A DNA stretch of 64,000 nt from Brachionus plicatilis (GCA_010279815.1 QEOQ01000226.1:1007214-1071213); one strand, 5' to 3'; shown: positions 34,165 through 47,782, counted from the stretch's first letter. Notes: generated by a model from the letters alone, not told the origin. Numbers and translations are program-made.

Positions 34165-36850
34165 AGATAGTTCGATGTTTTCCACGCTTTAGGGACTCTA
34201 CCTTCTCGAAGAGATAAATTAAAAAGTTCTATAATTTCTATTAATGAATTTCTAGGTAAGTTTTTTAACATTATATTATGAATTTGGCCAGGTCCTGATG
34301 CCGCTTTATTTTTCAATCTTTTTAAAGCCATAACTAATTCATTTAGGCAAATTGGATCATTAAAATTACACTTGTTTCTAAAGAAATCAGAGATAGAATT
34401 AAGTATTTCGAAATCTTTAAATCAGAATTTGGACTAAATATTGAAGATAAAAGTTCTCCGAAGCATTTTCCATTTTCTTCATTAGTTTTGAATTCCTTTT
34501 CATTTAAAATCAAGTTAGGAATTAAATTTGATCCTTTTTTTGTTCTAAATTTATTAATTTTTTTCCAAAAAGGTCTACTTGTCAGTGGGTTTTTTCCCAT
34601 CTTCTCAATAAAATCAAACCAATTTTGATTCCAGAATTTTTCTAAAGAGGCCTTTAACTCAAATGTAAGTTGATTAAATTTTTGCTTGAGATTTTGACAG
34701 CGGGTTTTCTGAAAGTTTCATTTTACTTTCCTACGTTCTTTGAACAAATTAACAATGTTTGGCAAAATACTCGTTTTGTAGTTTTTCTGAGAAAGATATG
34801 GAATGCTTTTATGTGAAGCAGAAATAATTTTTTCTGAAATTTTTTCATTTAGTTTATCTATTGTGAGGGAACTTTCAGTGATATTCTTTTTTTGAGGATT
34901 TAAAATCTCGCTGAATAATTGCCAGTTTGCTTTCATGTCTTGACTATTTTAGACACAAAAGTCGGTAATTTTGTCAATTAATGAAGATGAAACTAAAAAA
35001 AGATCAAGAATTTCAAAGTAATTCTCATTAAGATATTAAAAGTAGGACGCTTATTTTTGATTAATGAAAAGTCTAACTCATTGATTATTCTTTCCAACAT
35101 TATGCCATTTTCATTTTCCCCAACGCAGCCTATTTGCTTTGTTCTAGCGTTTATGTCACCATCTAAAATGTAGTTTCTACATTTTTTTATTAACTGTTTT
35201 AAAAAACTCAAAGTTCAGAAGCACATTGGGTGGATTATAAAGACTAAATACAAACAATTCACTATTCTTTCCTAAGTTCATTTTTATTCAAAGGAGTTCG
35301 GAATTGAATTCCTCATAAGAAAAATCTTGTATAAATTCAATTCCTTCTTTAATTAAAATAGCTACTCCTCCATACTTGTTGCGTTGTTATGAATTGATAA
35401 CTGGGAAAATCAAGATAATTATTTGCCTCACTCAAATCTATCTTTAATTCATTGAGCAAAACAATGTCGCGATGTCAAAATGAAGACAATTCCAGTGTTT
35501 ATTTACTAAACTTGTTTTATTAAGAGGATTTGTTCTAAAAGTTGATTTATTTGTCTTCTTATTAATTCTAAATTTTCTTTAAAGCTGTTTTGACTGTCAG
35601 TTTGCTTACAAACTTCGTTAGATGATTGATCTACTTGAATTGAACATTCAGTTGTTGAACTGTTTGATTCATACTCGAAGGTAATTTTGTTTCCATTTTC
35701 TAAGACAACTAATGGTTTCTTTGATTCTTTTTCGGTGAACTCTTTTTCATTTGGATCAGATTCGGAAAATCTCTTGATTTGATTTTTGGTTTGGAAAAAA
35801 GTTTCGGTCTCATTCTGATCATTTGTGCGTACATTGACAAGTGACTGACATAGTGGTAGAAAATCGTTTAAACGACTTGCCAATTGGTCTTCTAAAACTG
35901 GAGTCTTAAGGTCTTGTGGGCTAATTTGGGATATTACGTCATTAAAATTTGTTGGCTGATATCCAGGTGTTTTTGGCATCATATTTTCATCATCATCTTT
36001 TTGGCCAGCTTCAAATATTGATTGCGTTTCTTCTTGGTCAATGTAAAGATCATTGTAATCAATCTTTTTCCTCTCAAGCGACTTAAGCTTTTCGGCAATG
36101 GAGCATTTTTTTGTCAAGTGTCCTTTCTGATGACACTTTTCGCATAGTGTTTCTTTGACAGGGCATATTGCTATGTTGTGCCCTTCATCATCACAAAAAT
36201 AGAATTTCTGATTTTGTCCAACAATTGACACAACACATTTTAAACCATAAATTATAATGGGGCCTGACAATCTTCCAATAATGTTCTTAACTTCTTTTGG
36301 AAATGATATTCCCACTTTTCTGACACCATTTTTCCTCTCGGGTCTATCTTTATATTTTTCTTCAGTAATGTGTTCAATATTAAGCCCATCAATTCGAACA
36401 GCATTAAAGAAGGTTTCAGGTCTATGATTCTCGAAATCAGAGGGCAAGAAGAGAAAACGTAAAGTACAATACCTTCTGAGATCCGGGACTTTATTTGCAT
36501 CTTCAAGTCTGAAAATGGTTCCATTGATATTGATGTCACGATCGAAAATTTTGGCAACATTGAAAGCAGCATTAAACTCAATCCTTCAAACTTTGTTTGA
36601 AGAGAAATTGTAGATACTTGTGATCGCATCATTTTCCACTTGGTTCTGGACGTCATCTAGTGCACTAAATAAGACTTTATGGCTAATATTCAAGATTAGC
36701 TTTACCGAATTTTTAAATATTCAACATCAGTATTGGTTTGTTTTGTTGAGCGACATAGCCAACAAAGAACCTTCAACGGTTTTTTAGATCACGTGATGAC
36801 GCTTTTAATTAAATTTTGGTTTTTTCAAATTTGCTTAGCCAAACGATAAT
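34165..36850 (-). mobile_element. LINE copy 1 (ORF1 plus partial ORF2), minus strand
   Basis: Non-LTR retrotransposon, 5' end on the right. The leader shares the GCGTCATCACGTG word with LINE copy 2 (60817-60829). ORF1 (about 36660-35506, one frameshift near 36440) has two zinc knuckles, FYFCDDEGHNIAICP and LCEKCHQKGHLTKKCS, followed by AEKLKSLERKKIDYNDL; the same order is seen at 61430-61580. ORF2 starts near 35460: endonuclease pieces LLNELKID with the catalytic Glu, SLYNPPN and DGDINARTKQIG. Further on, ILNEKEFKTNEENGKCFGEL and IHNIMLKNLPRNS lead into the reverse transcriptase. It is cut at about 34165 inside that domain, so the 3' half is lost. Many frame breaks. Confidence 0.85.
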
Positions 36851-37261
36851 TTTTCAAAATAAATCCGTATATAGTAGACCCGTTTGACAATTTAAGGGGA
36901 ATCTTGATCAAAAAATGTTTAAAAAAATTGTCTTTGATCTTGTTTTTATTAAAATCGAATATTTAATCAATAATAAACAATCTAAAAACCGCGTATAATA
37001 TTTTTTAAACAAAACAAAAATAATATTTCTAGAACAGAATACTGATGTAAGTGTCAATTATTTTCTTTTTATACAATTAAATTAATTAATGTCAAATATG
37101 ATTTAGTTAGTAACTATTTTATTTCTTTGAAAGCTATTTTATTCTAATTGAAACAAATATATTTCTAAAAAAACTTAATTTAATTAATTAATTTAAGATT
37201 TTCTAAAGCTGATTCAGACAAGATAAGTTTATTGGTGTTATACATAAAGGAAATTATTGAG

Positions 37262-37850
37262 CTAGACGAAGATGCTGCTGCAGTTCCCGACCAAATCCAT
37301 AACATGATACTAAAAAATCTGCCTAAAAATACTTTGAACGAAATTTAATTCCTTTTTAACACAAGTCTAGAACAAGAAAGAGTTCATGGTGCTTGAAAAA
37401 CTGCATACATAACAATGATTTCAAAGAAATCATCTACAACACAAAATACATCTAATTATCGACCTATCAGTATCACAAGCTGCCTTGGTAAGTTACTTGA
37501 TCGAGTGATTAATTTCCGAATTTACAATTTCCTTGAAAGAACTCTCTGATAATTCAAGAACAATCAGGGTTCCGAAAATACCGTCGAACAGCCGACAACC
37601 TAATGTTTCTTATCCAAAAAATTGTCGAAACTTACAATAGAAACAAAAAAGTTTGTTGCCTATTTTTTGACACATCAAAAGCCTTCAACAGGGTATGGCA
37701 CGATGGGTTAATCTTTAACGACTCTATCAATATTGAAATTACAGAACAGTTTCATGATCATTCAAAATGGGAAGAGCAAGAAACGAATTATATCATCAGA
37801 GAGCCAGTGAGAAGTAAAGTCATTGAATACGAAAAAATGAGTTGGTAAAT
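37262..37850 (+). pseudogene. LINE reverse transcriptase fragment
   Basis: In shifting frames it reads IHNMILKNLPKN, then TSNYRPISITSCLGKLLDRV, then CLFFDTSKAFNRVWHDG (motif A). These blocks match LINE copies 1 and 2 but lie on the opposite strand from copy 1, starting about where copy 1 loses its own sequence. Multiple stops. Confidence 0.8.
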
Positions 37851-38123
37851 CTTTTAAATTTCTAAGATTAAGCATTCAATAATTTTTATTTTTTCAGATC
37901 TGAAACCATCAGCATTTAAACTGAAAAAATATACTAATCCCTGACTCAATTATATTAGAATGTATGCATCTTTCAAAAATTGGTACTGAAATCAATTAAA
38001 AAATATCTAATTTACGGTACAAGTGTTTAAGACAAGATAAAAGTAAATTAATTTTATTATCAAGAAAATTGAAAGAGCTTTTAATGTAACTTAAATAGTT
38101 AAATAAGTAGGATCGACGAAAAA

Positions 38124-38489
38124 TTGATCTCAATAAAGTATCTATCAGAATTTCCAAGAACACAAAAAATAACTCATGAGTTCAAACATTATAAAGCAAC
38201 AGACTTAAGAAATTTTCTTTTCTCTTCTGGAGTTTATTGTTTTGATGGAACAGTAGCTGATAATTATTATTTAATGACTTCTCTTTTTATTCAACTTATA
38301 ATGAAAATTTTAACGCAGAATACTGTTAACGAAGAAGATATAAACGATACCAAATTTTTAATGTATCATTTTGTTCGAAGATTTGAAGAATTGTGTGGAC
38401 GTGAAACGACGTTGTTGAATTTACACGCTTATTTGCATTTACCTGATAAAGTTTTACGTTACGGACCAATTCATAAGCTTAGTTGTTAA
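38124..38489 (+). pseudogene. CACTA/EnSpm-type transposase fragment
   Basis: The blocks EFKHYKATDLRNFLFSSGVY, FLMYHFVRRFEELCGRETT and NLHAYLHLPDKVLRYGPIHK follow the order of the conserved C-terminal region found in animal transposase-domain proteins of the EnSpm/CACTA type (W/YKAxxxRNFLLYxGPV...FxxxFxxLYG...NxHxLLHLxDxVxxxGP). No start, catalytic core or element ends are visible. The identification is by motif memory and moderately sure. Confidence 0.55.
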
Positions 38490-38691
38490 AGCTTTGAGTT
38501 TTATTAACGATTGTAAATTATTAAATTTCGGAACTAGAGAATTGGCCAGATTCATAACAACCTGAATATTTAAAACTTTTTGTCGTTAAACAATGAAGAG
38601 ATTTTACAGAGTATTAGCGATTTTAGATTTGGAAAATTTCTAAAAGAGAAAATTTTAATTCTTATGATTTGGAAGATTTCTTAATGAGAAA

Positions 38692-38788
38692 AAAAAAAGT
38701 CATTTGAAAAAAGTCTTAAAAAGTCATTTGAAAAAAGTCTTAAAAAGTCATTTGAAAAAAAGTCTTAAAAAGTCATTTGACTTGACTT
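38692..38788. repeat. 24-bp minisatellite
   Basis: About four tandem copies of AAAAGTCATTTGAAAAAAGTCTTA with small length changes. They lie just before a LINE-tail-like tag (CGAGCTAGTGCTCCTTC). The AAGTC words resemble the interior of the small hAT elements. Confidence 0.8.
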
Positions 38789-38789
38789 T

Positions 38790-39037
38790 ATTTTTGTTAT
38801 CTTTGTATCGAGCTAGTGCTCCTTCAAAATAAAAATATTAAAATAAAAAAGAGAAATTAAATTAATATTGAAAAATTAAAAGTTAGAAACTTTATGTTGA
38901 AATATAGAGACAAAAAAAGTTACTTATTCGTTTTTTTTTTTTTATTAATAATAAGTTTCTGAGAGTTAAGGAATAAAGGGAGTAATTGTTAGGTAGTAAT
39001 TACACAATGGAGTTAGATAAAATCTAAATTTTTTATA

Positions 39038-39069
<32 letters not shown>

Positions 39070-39926
39070 TATACAGCAAGCGAGCTTGCGGAGATGGCTT
39101 CCGAGTAAGCCATCTTCGCAAGCAAAGCGTTCCACTTGTTGATGACCCTGTAAAGAATCTTTTTTTTTGAATATTTCTTATGGATAGCATGATATAAAAA
39201 ATCAATTTTTTTTAAATCAGAATTTTATTTTGGTTTTTAGCCTTCTAAGTATAATTATTTATTTAATTTTTTTTTTGTTTAGGCTATGAAAAATTATTCT
39301 AACAACTTTTTACATTATTAATTGATTTCGGCTCATTAAAAGACCAGCAAATTTCAACAAATATAAAGAACATTATCAAAGCAATTGGATATTGTACATT
39401 TCAACTACAAATTCAAAAAAATTTATCCTTTTTTGGGAGATTTAAAAATTAACGGTTAATAATATTAATACTTAAAAAAATACTGCAAAATACTTTGTTG
39501 AGCCTCTTTTGCCTAAAATAATTTTAATCTCACAAAAAAGGATTTTTTTAAAATTTGTTTTTAAATTATTATATTTTGAAGAAGAAGATTTATTTGTCTA
39601 AATAAAAAAATAAACAAACTCTTTTCTTTTTTGATTCCCTTTACTTAAATTTTCGTTGAGGATTCCCTGGAAGAGTTGCTGTTCCTAACGACTGCGCTGC
39701 TGTTCCTAGCGGCATTAGGTGTCTCCCCAGGCAATCCCATAAAAATCTTAATCACACCCCTCAGTATTCTCTAGGCCAGTTTGAACCCTCGAAGGTCAAA
39801 CATTTCACTTGCGATAAGTGGAATAAGTGCTCAGTATATACTAGCGTGGGTTCAAATACATATATGCTGTAGGCATAATTCGAGTTTAGATTTAATTTCA
39901 TAGAATGTTTGGGAGACATCATTATT
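38790..39926. other. Intergenic; LINE tails and an (AAT)n tract
   Basis: Contains the tag at 38808, an (AAT)n microsatellite at 39041-39065 followed by a GC-richer block (39070-39150, AGATGGCTTCCGAGTAAGCC) and a second GC-richer block at 39655-39860. The last has two copies of GCTGTTCCTA(A/G)CG and resembles an RTE-type LINE 3' end. No gene is supported. Confidence 0.4.
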
Positions 39927-40907
39927 TTAACACTAGAAGACCCGATTTTTTTTATACCGTTAAGTCCCAAAATGGGTTTAAAAAACCCATTTTGTAATTT
40001 AACTCTAACTAAGGTTAAAATAAAGTTTTTTTTTCAAAATAAAATTTATTTAATGTTATTTATGCTAATTAATAGTAGCTTGATTATGGAGAAAAAAAAA
40101 TGTATTATATTTAAGTCATATTATTAGAAATTCTGAATTAATTACATTTGGAATAAAAGAAAAAATGAAATTTTTAATGAAAAAACTCTAATTTATAACT
40201 TTTTTCCATCTTCAAAACACTTTTGACATAAAGCTATGTTTTTTTGTTCTTTACAACATGTACCACAACAATACTTTTTACATGAAATACAGGTAACGTT
40301 TGTTTTATTCTGATTACAAAACCTAATTTGACAATTTTTCTTATCCTTTTTTGTGTCCATTTTTTTGGATGGAGTCGAATCAATATTCAAATCAACTGAT
40401 GCAAGTCTTTTACGAGTAGGCGGAGTTTTTGGTGTCGTTGGTTGACTATTAGATGAAGATGCCTGAGAATTCCTTGAACCTTTAGTGGTCTCATAGAGCT
40501 CCTCAACAAGTTTGATTATGAAGTCTCTTCTGGTAAATTTAGATTTGCAAAAAATCGAATAAAAATCAGAAAAAAATTTTTTTTTTTAATTTTTTTTTCC
40601 TCTTCAATTTGAAATTGAATTGTTTATGTAATTTAATAGATAGAATTTAAAAATTATAATTTTTTTAGTGTCAAAAAGTTGAAATATTTAACTGGGTTTA
40701 AAAAACCCCCTCCGGGACTTTATGTATAATTTTTTTTTTTGACACCAAAAAATTATAATTTATAAATTCTAACTATTAAATTACATATATAATTCAATTT
40801 CAAATTGAAGAGAAAAAAAAAATTAAAAAAAAAATTTTTTTCTGATTTTTATTCGATTTTTTGCAAAAAAAAAGAGCTTAAAAAACCCGCGGGTCTTCTA
40901 GTGTTAA
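39927..40907. mobile_element. Deleted piggyBac element
   Basis: TTAA at 39927-39930 and 40904-40907 flanks the inverted ends CACTAGAAGACCC / GGGTCTTCTAGTG. The left half carries the C-terminal end of a piggyBac-type transposase on the minus strand (see next entry). The right half, about 40545-40870, is a palindrome (arms with TTGCAAAAAATCGAATAAAA and its complement). The DDD catalytic domain is deleted. Confidence 0.85.
40193..40545 (-). pseudogene. piggyBac transposase C-terminal Cys-rich tail
   Basis: The minus-strand frame reads KFTRRDFIIKLVEELYE, a Ser/Thr/Pro-rich linker ending RKRLASVDLNIDSTPSKK, then CQIRFCNQNKTNVTCISCKK, YCCGTCCKEQKNIALCQKC and a stop at 40193. The closing run of Cys pairs is the cross-brace zinc domain that ends piggyBac transposases and binds the element ends. 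It is N-terminally truncated. Confidence 0.8.
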
Positions 40908-41273
40908 GAGTACAATAAGTATGGATTTAAAATTGTTTTATTAGAATTACAGTTTACTCGCAATTGTGTCACCGGTTTGGTTCTATTAATGTTTGGGGAT
41001 ATAATCAAATTGGGACATAATGAAAAAAAAATTTTTAACAAAGTAATCAATATTGAGAAATCCGTTCTATGGTTTTTAGGGGACTAAAACGAAAGGGGAC
41101 TTAATAATGGTGGGACTTAAATACGAGATGACTGTATACCCTTTATCAACAACCCAAATGATTTTGCTCATATTAATTTAAAGGATGTTGCTTGGCAAAA
41201 TTTTTAAGATAAAATATAAAAATCAGTTTCTATACCAAACAAAAATAGAAATAGAAAACTTTTGATATCTAAA

Positions 41274-43178
41274 ATGTTTTTTAGCTTGATCTATAGAATT
41301 TTATTTTTTGCAGCTTTTACTGGAAATATTTATGGTCCATTTGTTTTGCCGATTTCCAATGTCAACAGCACATTTCAATTTCGTACATTGACTGCTTTGA
41401 GTGATCAAGTTATTGCTTCGGGTTCATTTGACAAATCCATAATCTTGTGGAATGTTTCTGATGGGTCTATTGTTAGAAGACTAAGAGGACCTAGTGAGAA
41501 TATAGACTCGCTCGAAACTCTGTTAAATGGAAACCTTGTTAGTGTTTCAAATGGAAGAATGATAAAGATATGGAATGTTTCTGATGGTTCAGCGATTAAA
41601 ACACTTGTTAGTGATGATAAAATTGTGAATAATATTGTTGTATTAAAAAATGGAAATCTGATCAGCATTTTTGAAAATCAGGCAGGAAATAGAATTATAA
41701 AAATTTTGAATCCCATTGATTTATCAACGATATTATTTGAAACTATTGATAAAAACTCATGTTTGATGTTACCTGTTGCTTTCTCAAATGGCTACATATT
41801 TTATTTCAATGAAAATTCTCTTTATCTTTTGAAAGGGAATGATAACAAAGATTTTAATTTTAAATTTAAAGAATATTCTGTTAAACCTGGATTAAAAAAA
41901 TATTTACTTGCTGATTTAAAATATTCTTAAGTCTTACCAGATGGTAATATAATAGTTGAAAGGCAAAATGGGTGGTCTATTATTTTTGTTATTATGGGAT
42001 TCAGTCATCAGGGTTTAAATATCACATCAATAACTAGTTTTAAAAAATTGTCAAGTGGCAATGTTTTGACTGGATTGAAGACAGGTCTCATTACTGAATG
42101 GAAAAAAGAAAAAATTGTCCGAACTTTCAAAAGCCATTCATTGCCAGTAAGCTATATCATCGAATTATCTAATGGAAATATTGTCACTGGCTCAGTAGAC
42201 AAAACTATAAAAATTTGGAATTACAAAAATGCATCTTTGATTTCGTCCATTACTGGACATTCAAGCTTAATTTTAGATATAGCTGCACTTTCATATGATT
42301 CTTTTGTGACAGTATCAAGTGACAAAAGTGTAAAATTGTGGAATGTGACTGAGGGAACAGTAATTCAAACTTTAATCGGACACACTGATTTAATAAATTG
42401 TGTAAAAATTTTATCGCATGAAATCATCATTACTGGCTCAGATGACAGCACAATTAAAATTTGGAATGTTTTTGAGGCCAAAGTAAAACGAACACTTACA
42501 GATCACAGTGGAGCTGTCAAAGCATTAGCCGTTTTGACAGAAGATAAATTTGCCAGTGGTTCACAAGATAAAACAGTTAAAATATGGAATGGTATTGATG
42601 GGTCACTTTTAAGAACTTTACATGGTCATTCGGCCGCAATCCTGTCTATTGTTAGTTTATCGGATGGAAATATAGCAAGTGGTTCAGAAGATAGAACAAT
42701 TAAAATTTGGGATCCAAATGATGGATCATTAATAAAAAACTTATCTGGTCATTCTGAAAGAGTAAGCTCTTTAGTTGTTTTACCAAATGGCAATTTAGCA
42801 AGTGGTTCATATGATGGCACAATAAATGTATGGAATATTTTCAGTGGTTCGGTGGTCCAAAGCTTAATTAAAACCAATTCAATTGTTGTATCGATATTGG
42901 CTTTAAATGATGAAATCATAGCTAGTTGTTCACATGATAAAGAGATCCAAATTTGGCACGTTTCAGATGGTTCGGTCATTAAAAAGCTGAGTTTCCTTGA
43001 TCTACCATTTTTTAGTATAGCTCAGTTAGATAATGAATACATTGTTGTTGGTTCAGAGGATAGCAAGATAATATTGTGGGAATTAAAAGATTTTATCAAT
43101 CAAGCCACTGAGACTACAATTCCTATTTTGCACATTGTTATTTCATTTTGTTTTATTCAAGTTAAATTCTTTTATTAA
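41274..43178 (+). CDS. Secreted-type WD40 repeat protein, one in-frame stop
   Basis: A WD40 beta-propeller protein, but with a likely signal peptide (MFFSLIYRILFFAAFTG; ATG at 41274) and a hydrophobic C-terminus (ILHIVISFCFIQVKFFY) that could be a membrane or GPI anchor. Repeats of about 40 residues run through the whole frame, for example SGSFDKSIILWNVSDGSIVR early and ASGSEDRTIKIWDPNDGSLI late. There are at least ten recognisable WD units, enough for more than one propeller. A single TAA at 41928-41930 splits the frame (KYS-stop-VLPDGNIIV). The frame is identical on both sides and no nearby splice pair removes it. So this is a recent pseudogene, a read-through gene or a base error. The ligand is unknown. 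Confidence 0.75.
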
Positions 43179-43544
43179 TATTGTATTTTTTTTTTCATTA
43201 CAAAATTTTTGATTTTATAAATAATATGACTAAAAAATGTTTTGAAAAATTAAATTTGTTATTTTTTAAGAATATTTTATTAGCTTAAATTAAAAACTGG
43301 ATCACAAAGTAAAAATTTGACTTACAATTTTATTTGTTTAACTGACTATTTAATAATTTTTGACCGACAATGTTATTTTAAGCATATTTTACCCGACTAA
43401 AAAAACTAATTCGGCTGACAAAAATATTTATTAAAATTACAAGAAAAAAAGTTAGGATGACAAAAAGGGCCTTTTGCTGAACAATACTAAAAATTAATTA
43501 AATAATTAAAGCAGAATTAAAAATGACTCATTTGTTCTTTTATT
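43179..43544. other. 3' flank of WD40 gene, no recognised feature
   Basis: AT-rich sequence without a supported gene. Confidence 0.5.
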
Positions 43545-43765
43545 CTTTTAATATTTGATTTCTTCGGGCTTTCTATTCCCGATAAATCCGCATTAGTTTA
43601 CTAATCAGTAACTGCTGCTTAATGAAATTTCTTTTCTTGTTAAATATGTAGAATTCGACCAGGTCATCATCATAAGGAATTTTTATTTTATTTAATTTAT
43701 CATTAATAAATATACTAAAAAAGGGTTTCATTACTGAGACTTGACGGACATCCCTACTATTATGT
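43545..43765 (-). pseudogene. LINE reverse transcriptase fragment
   Basis: The minus-strand frame RQVSVMKPFFSIFINDKLNK is followed by IKIPYDDDLVEFY. This resembles motifs B and C of a LINE polymerase (RQGSVLSPFLFSIFIND...YADDLV) with substitutions. It ends at a stop near 43581 (LMRIYRE-stop). Confidence 0.55.
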
Positions 43766-44860
43766 TTTTAAACACATGGAAAAGAAAAAAAAAACATAAA
43801 CATAAAAAATAAAAAAGAGATAAAACATAAGTTAAATAAAAAATAACTTAAATAGTTAAAATGAGACCAAATTTAGACTAAATCTAATTCAAGAATGGTT
43901 TAAAGAAATATTTAAAACTCTCGAATTTGAAAAATTTATTAGTTTTTTAATTTTTGAACCAATAATAATAAAAAATATGTTAAAATACTTGTAAATTTAC
44001 GTGAAAAAGTTAATTCGTCTATTTTCGCAAAGAATTTGAACATTTGCTTTTTATCTTTAATTTTAAATTTATTATATGTTTTTTTTAAACTAAAAATATT
44101 TTTTTAAACAAATTAAAAATATTAAAAAAAAAATGGATTTTGAATTTATGTTTTTTATCTTTTTATAAAATTGGTTATATGTTTTTTTTTTCTTTTTATA
44201 TGTTTCGTTCTACCTGTCCCATATCCATCAGTATTGTACTATGAAATTTTATACATTTAAGTTGGTTGTAGTCGGTGATTTAGCAATCAATATAAAATTA
44301 TTTAATTTTAATTAAAATTATTTGAAATAAAAATGCTAACTTATGAATAATAAATGAAACAATTTTAAAGGATAAAGATACTTTTTATATTTAAAAGAAT
44401 TTTTCAATTTAAAAAATTTTTGTCAATTTTAAAATACATTTTTTATGTCTAAAAAATAATGTAATCACTTAAAATTATTGTAAAACTTCAAAATACTCGG
44501 CGCCTTTTTATTTATTTTTGTCTTTAATTTTATCTAGCAATTGCCTGAGTGTTCATTCTTTTAAAAAAACTACTTTTAGATTCACTTTCTAAATAAATCA
44601 TTTTAGAATTTGGTTTACAAATATATTTTAAAATTTAGGAAAAAATTCTTTTATCAAAGAAGATTTTTAAAAGCAAAGAATTTTTTAACATAGGTTCGAT
44701 TTTTGTTCTAAATTTCAATTTGGATGAGTCAAAAAATTTTTCTTCAAATAAGTTTAATAAACTTGAATGTAATATTTGTTAATTTATAGTAAAAAGTTTT
44801 TGTGTAAAATAAAAAAATTTTTCTCTCTATTTTATGTGATTCTAATTTTGATGCTACTGG
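43766..44860. other. AT-rich stretch without recognised gene
   Basis: No gene is supported. The 22-mer around 44330-44351 (AATAAAAATGCTAACTTATGAA) recurs just after the stop codon of GAPDH copy 2 at 47790-47811. Confidence 0.45.
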
Positions 44861-44868
44861 AATGTTTT

Positions 44869-45084
44869 CAGACTTGTTTATAAGTCACAAAAATTTTTTT
44901 CAATATCTGCTTCATTTGGAACAGTTGAAAGAATATTTTTCTAAATCTGGTTACATTAACAGACCACATGGGTCAAGATTAACAGCCAGAAATTTGGAAG
45001 CAACTACTTTATTGGTATCAAATATGGATTTATTGAATCATTGACTTGACTTGACTTAAGACTTGTGACTTAAAAACAAGTCTG
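44869..45084. mobile_element. Small hAT element, copy C
   Basis: It begins CAGACTTGTTTATAAGTCAC and ends GTGACTTAAAAACAAGTCTG. The flanks AATGTTTT and AATATTTT agree at 7 of 8 positions. Inside, 44897-45042 carries the same hAT C-terminal block as copy A (EYFSKSGYINRPHGSRLTAR), nearly base for base. Confidence 0.88.
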
Positions 45085-45092
45085 AATATTTT

Positions 45093-46257
45093 ATATAATA
45101 AAGTGTAAAAAATGTTCAGAATTTGCATCGGGTATTCGAAAAGCTAGAAAAAGAATTTTAGAACTCTTATAATCAATAAAAAAGTGGAGTAAAAGTAAAG
45201 CTCTGTAATTTTGAGAATTGTTCTGAAGTCTCGATTCATTTCAATTTACATGGTCACACTGATGAGATTTTTCTTTTACAATATTTAAATAAAATATTGA
45301 TAATGATTCGGTAAGAAAATCAACTGAAGTCGATTAATTTAATTTAATTCTAAAATTTCAAATTCCAATTTTAATTAAAAAATTTAAAAATTGAATAAAA
45401 TCAGAACTTTAACTTTTTCTTATATTGTATAATTGTAAATTAAATTTAATTAATATTTCAAATAAAAAAAATTTACTCTTAAAAATGTAATATAACAAGT
45501 TTTTTCTAAAATTCAAATAATCTTTACTTTTTTTCTTGATTCTGTCGGTCGTCGATAAAAAAATTTTAAATGCAAGGATTTTTTAAATCAAAAAGTTTTC
45601 TGTTAATAAAAAGTTATTTTAAATTCAAGAAGCATTCTTATTTTAAAATTAAAAAATTAATTTTAGTTACAAAAAAAATTTCTAGTCATTGAATAGAGGA
45701 CTCTTTGCGGCTCTGAACTGTAAAAGAGTCCTACTTAAAAATTATTTTTCTAATTAATAAATAAATAGTGAATTCTTCAAGACTAATTCTAACAAAAATT
45801 AATTAAAAAAAAAAGATAGACTACATATTCAACTAATTTTTAATTTTTTGAAGTCAATTTTTTAAAAGTGACTTTTTTTTGATGATCCTGAGTGCTAATT
45901 ATCAAATAATTTACATCACCATACCTTACTGCCTGAATTTATGAGCAGTTTTTGCTTAATTTAAAACAAAATTTTGAAATGAATTTTTTTCTGCACAACG
46001 CTTTAATTTAGAACAGAAAAATTTTGTTGAGTCATGGCAAAAATCTGCGCGTTCATTTTGAATTATTAAAAATTAATACTCGAAAGAGGGTGCTTGTTTT
46101 GTGTTTATTTATTTTTATAAGTTCAAGAGATTTTCAAATAAAATATCATTATTCCTGGACTTAGGAATCTAAGGCAGAGATGAAGAGCAAATTTAGAACC
46201 AATGTCCGAAATGGTAAATAAATAAACAGCTTTTAATCAAAAGCAGATCACAGACCT
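45093..46257. other. AT-rich stretch without recognised gene
   Basis: No coding or RNA feature could be supported. Confidence 0.5.
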
Positions 46258-46290
46258 TTGCTATATCAAATTTCGTGTTTTTTCAAGGGG

Positions 46291-46485
46291 TTAATAAATC
46301 TAGCAAATTTTAGTTATAATTTGCGCAAATTTTCTATAAATAGCGTCGATAAGCAGCGTTCAGAACATTATAAAGAGTTTTATTCATTCATCCCAGGCAG
46401 TTTTCCTTTGGCTGTTAGTGATTTATTCAATGTAATTAATGGGTGGGAACTTTCTAGAGGAAATTCTGTTCATTCAGTCTATTGA
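46291..46485 (+). other. Weak coding-like segment
   Basis: An open frame with higher GC than its surroundings reads SVDKQRSEHYKEFYSFIPGS and FPLAVSDLFNVINGWELSRG to a stop. No family is recognised and there is no clear start. It could be a relic of a repeat or a small exon. Confidence 0.25.
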
Positions 46486-46694
46486 TGGTGGCAAAAAAAA
46501 TGAGCAAAATCAATTTATGTAAATTTTATTCAAAGCTAAGAACGCTTAATAATTTGGAAATTTTTCAGTATAAAAATAAAAAAATAAAGAGCTTTATTTC
46601 AAAAAATTTTTCAGATAGCGTTTGTGAAAAATGAAGCGTTCCCTCCAAATCTATCCAAATCACACTAAAAGGCTTCTAGAATTTTTAAAATTTT

Positions 46695-47782
<1,088 letters not shown>

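Noticed and set aside
38692..38788. Direct repeats resembling a CRISPR array
   Set aside because: Four head-to-tail 24-bp copies without unique spacers in a eukaryotic genome: a minisatellite.
41880..41990. Short intron removing the TAA of the WD40 gene
   Set aside because: The only nearby GT (after position 41880) and the AGs at 41932, 41940 and 41961 do not give an in-frame join.
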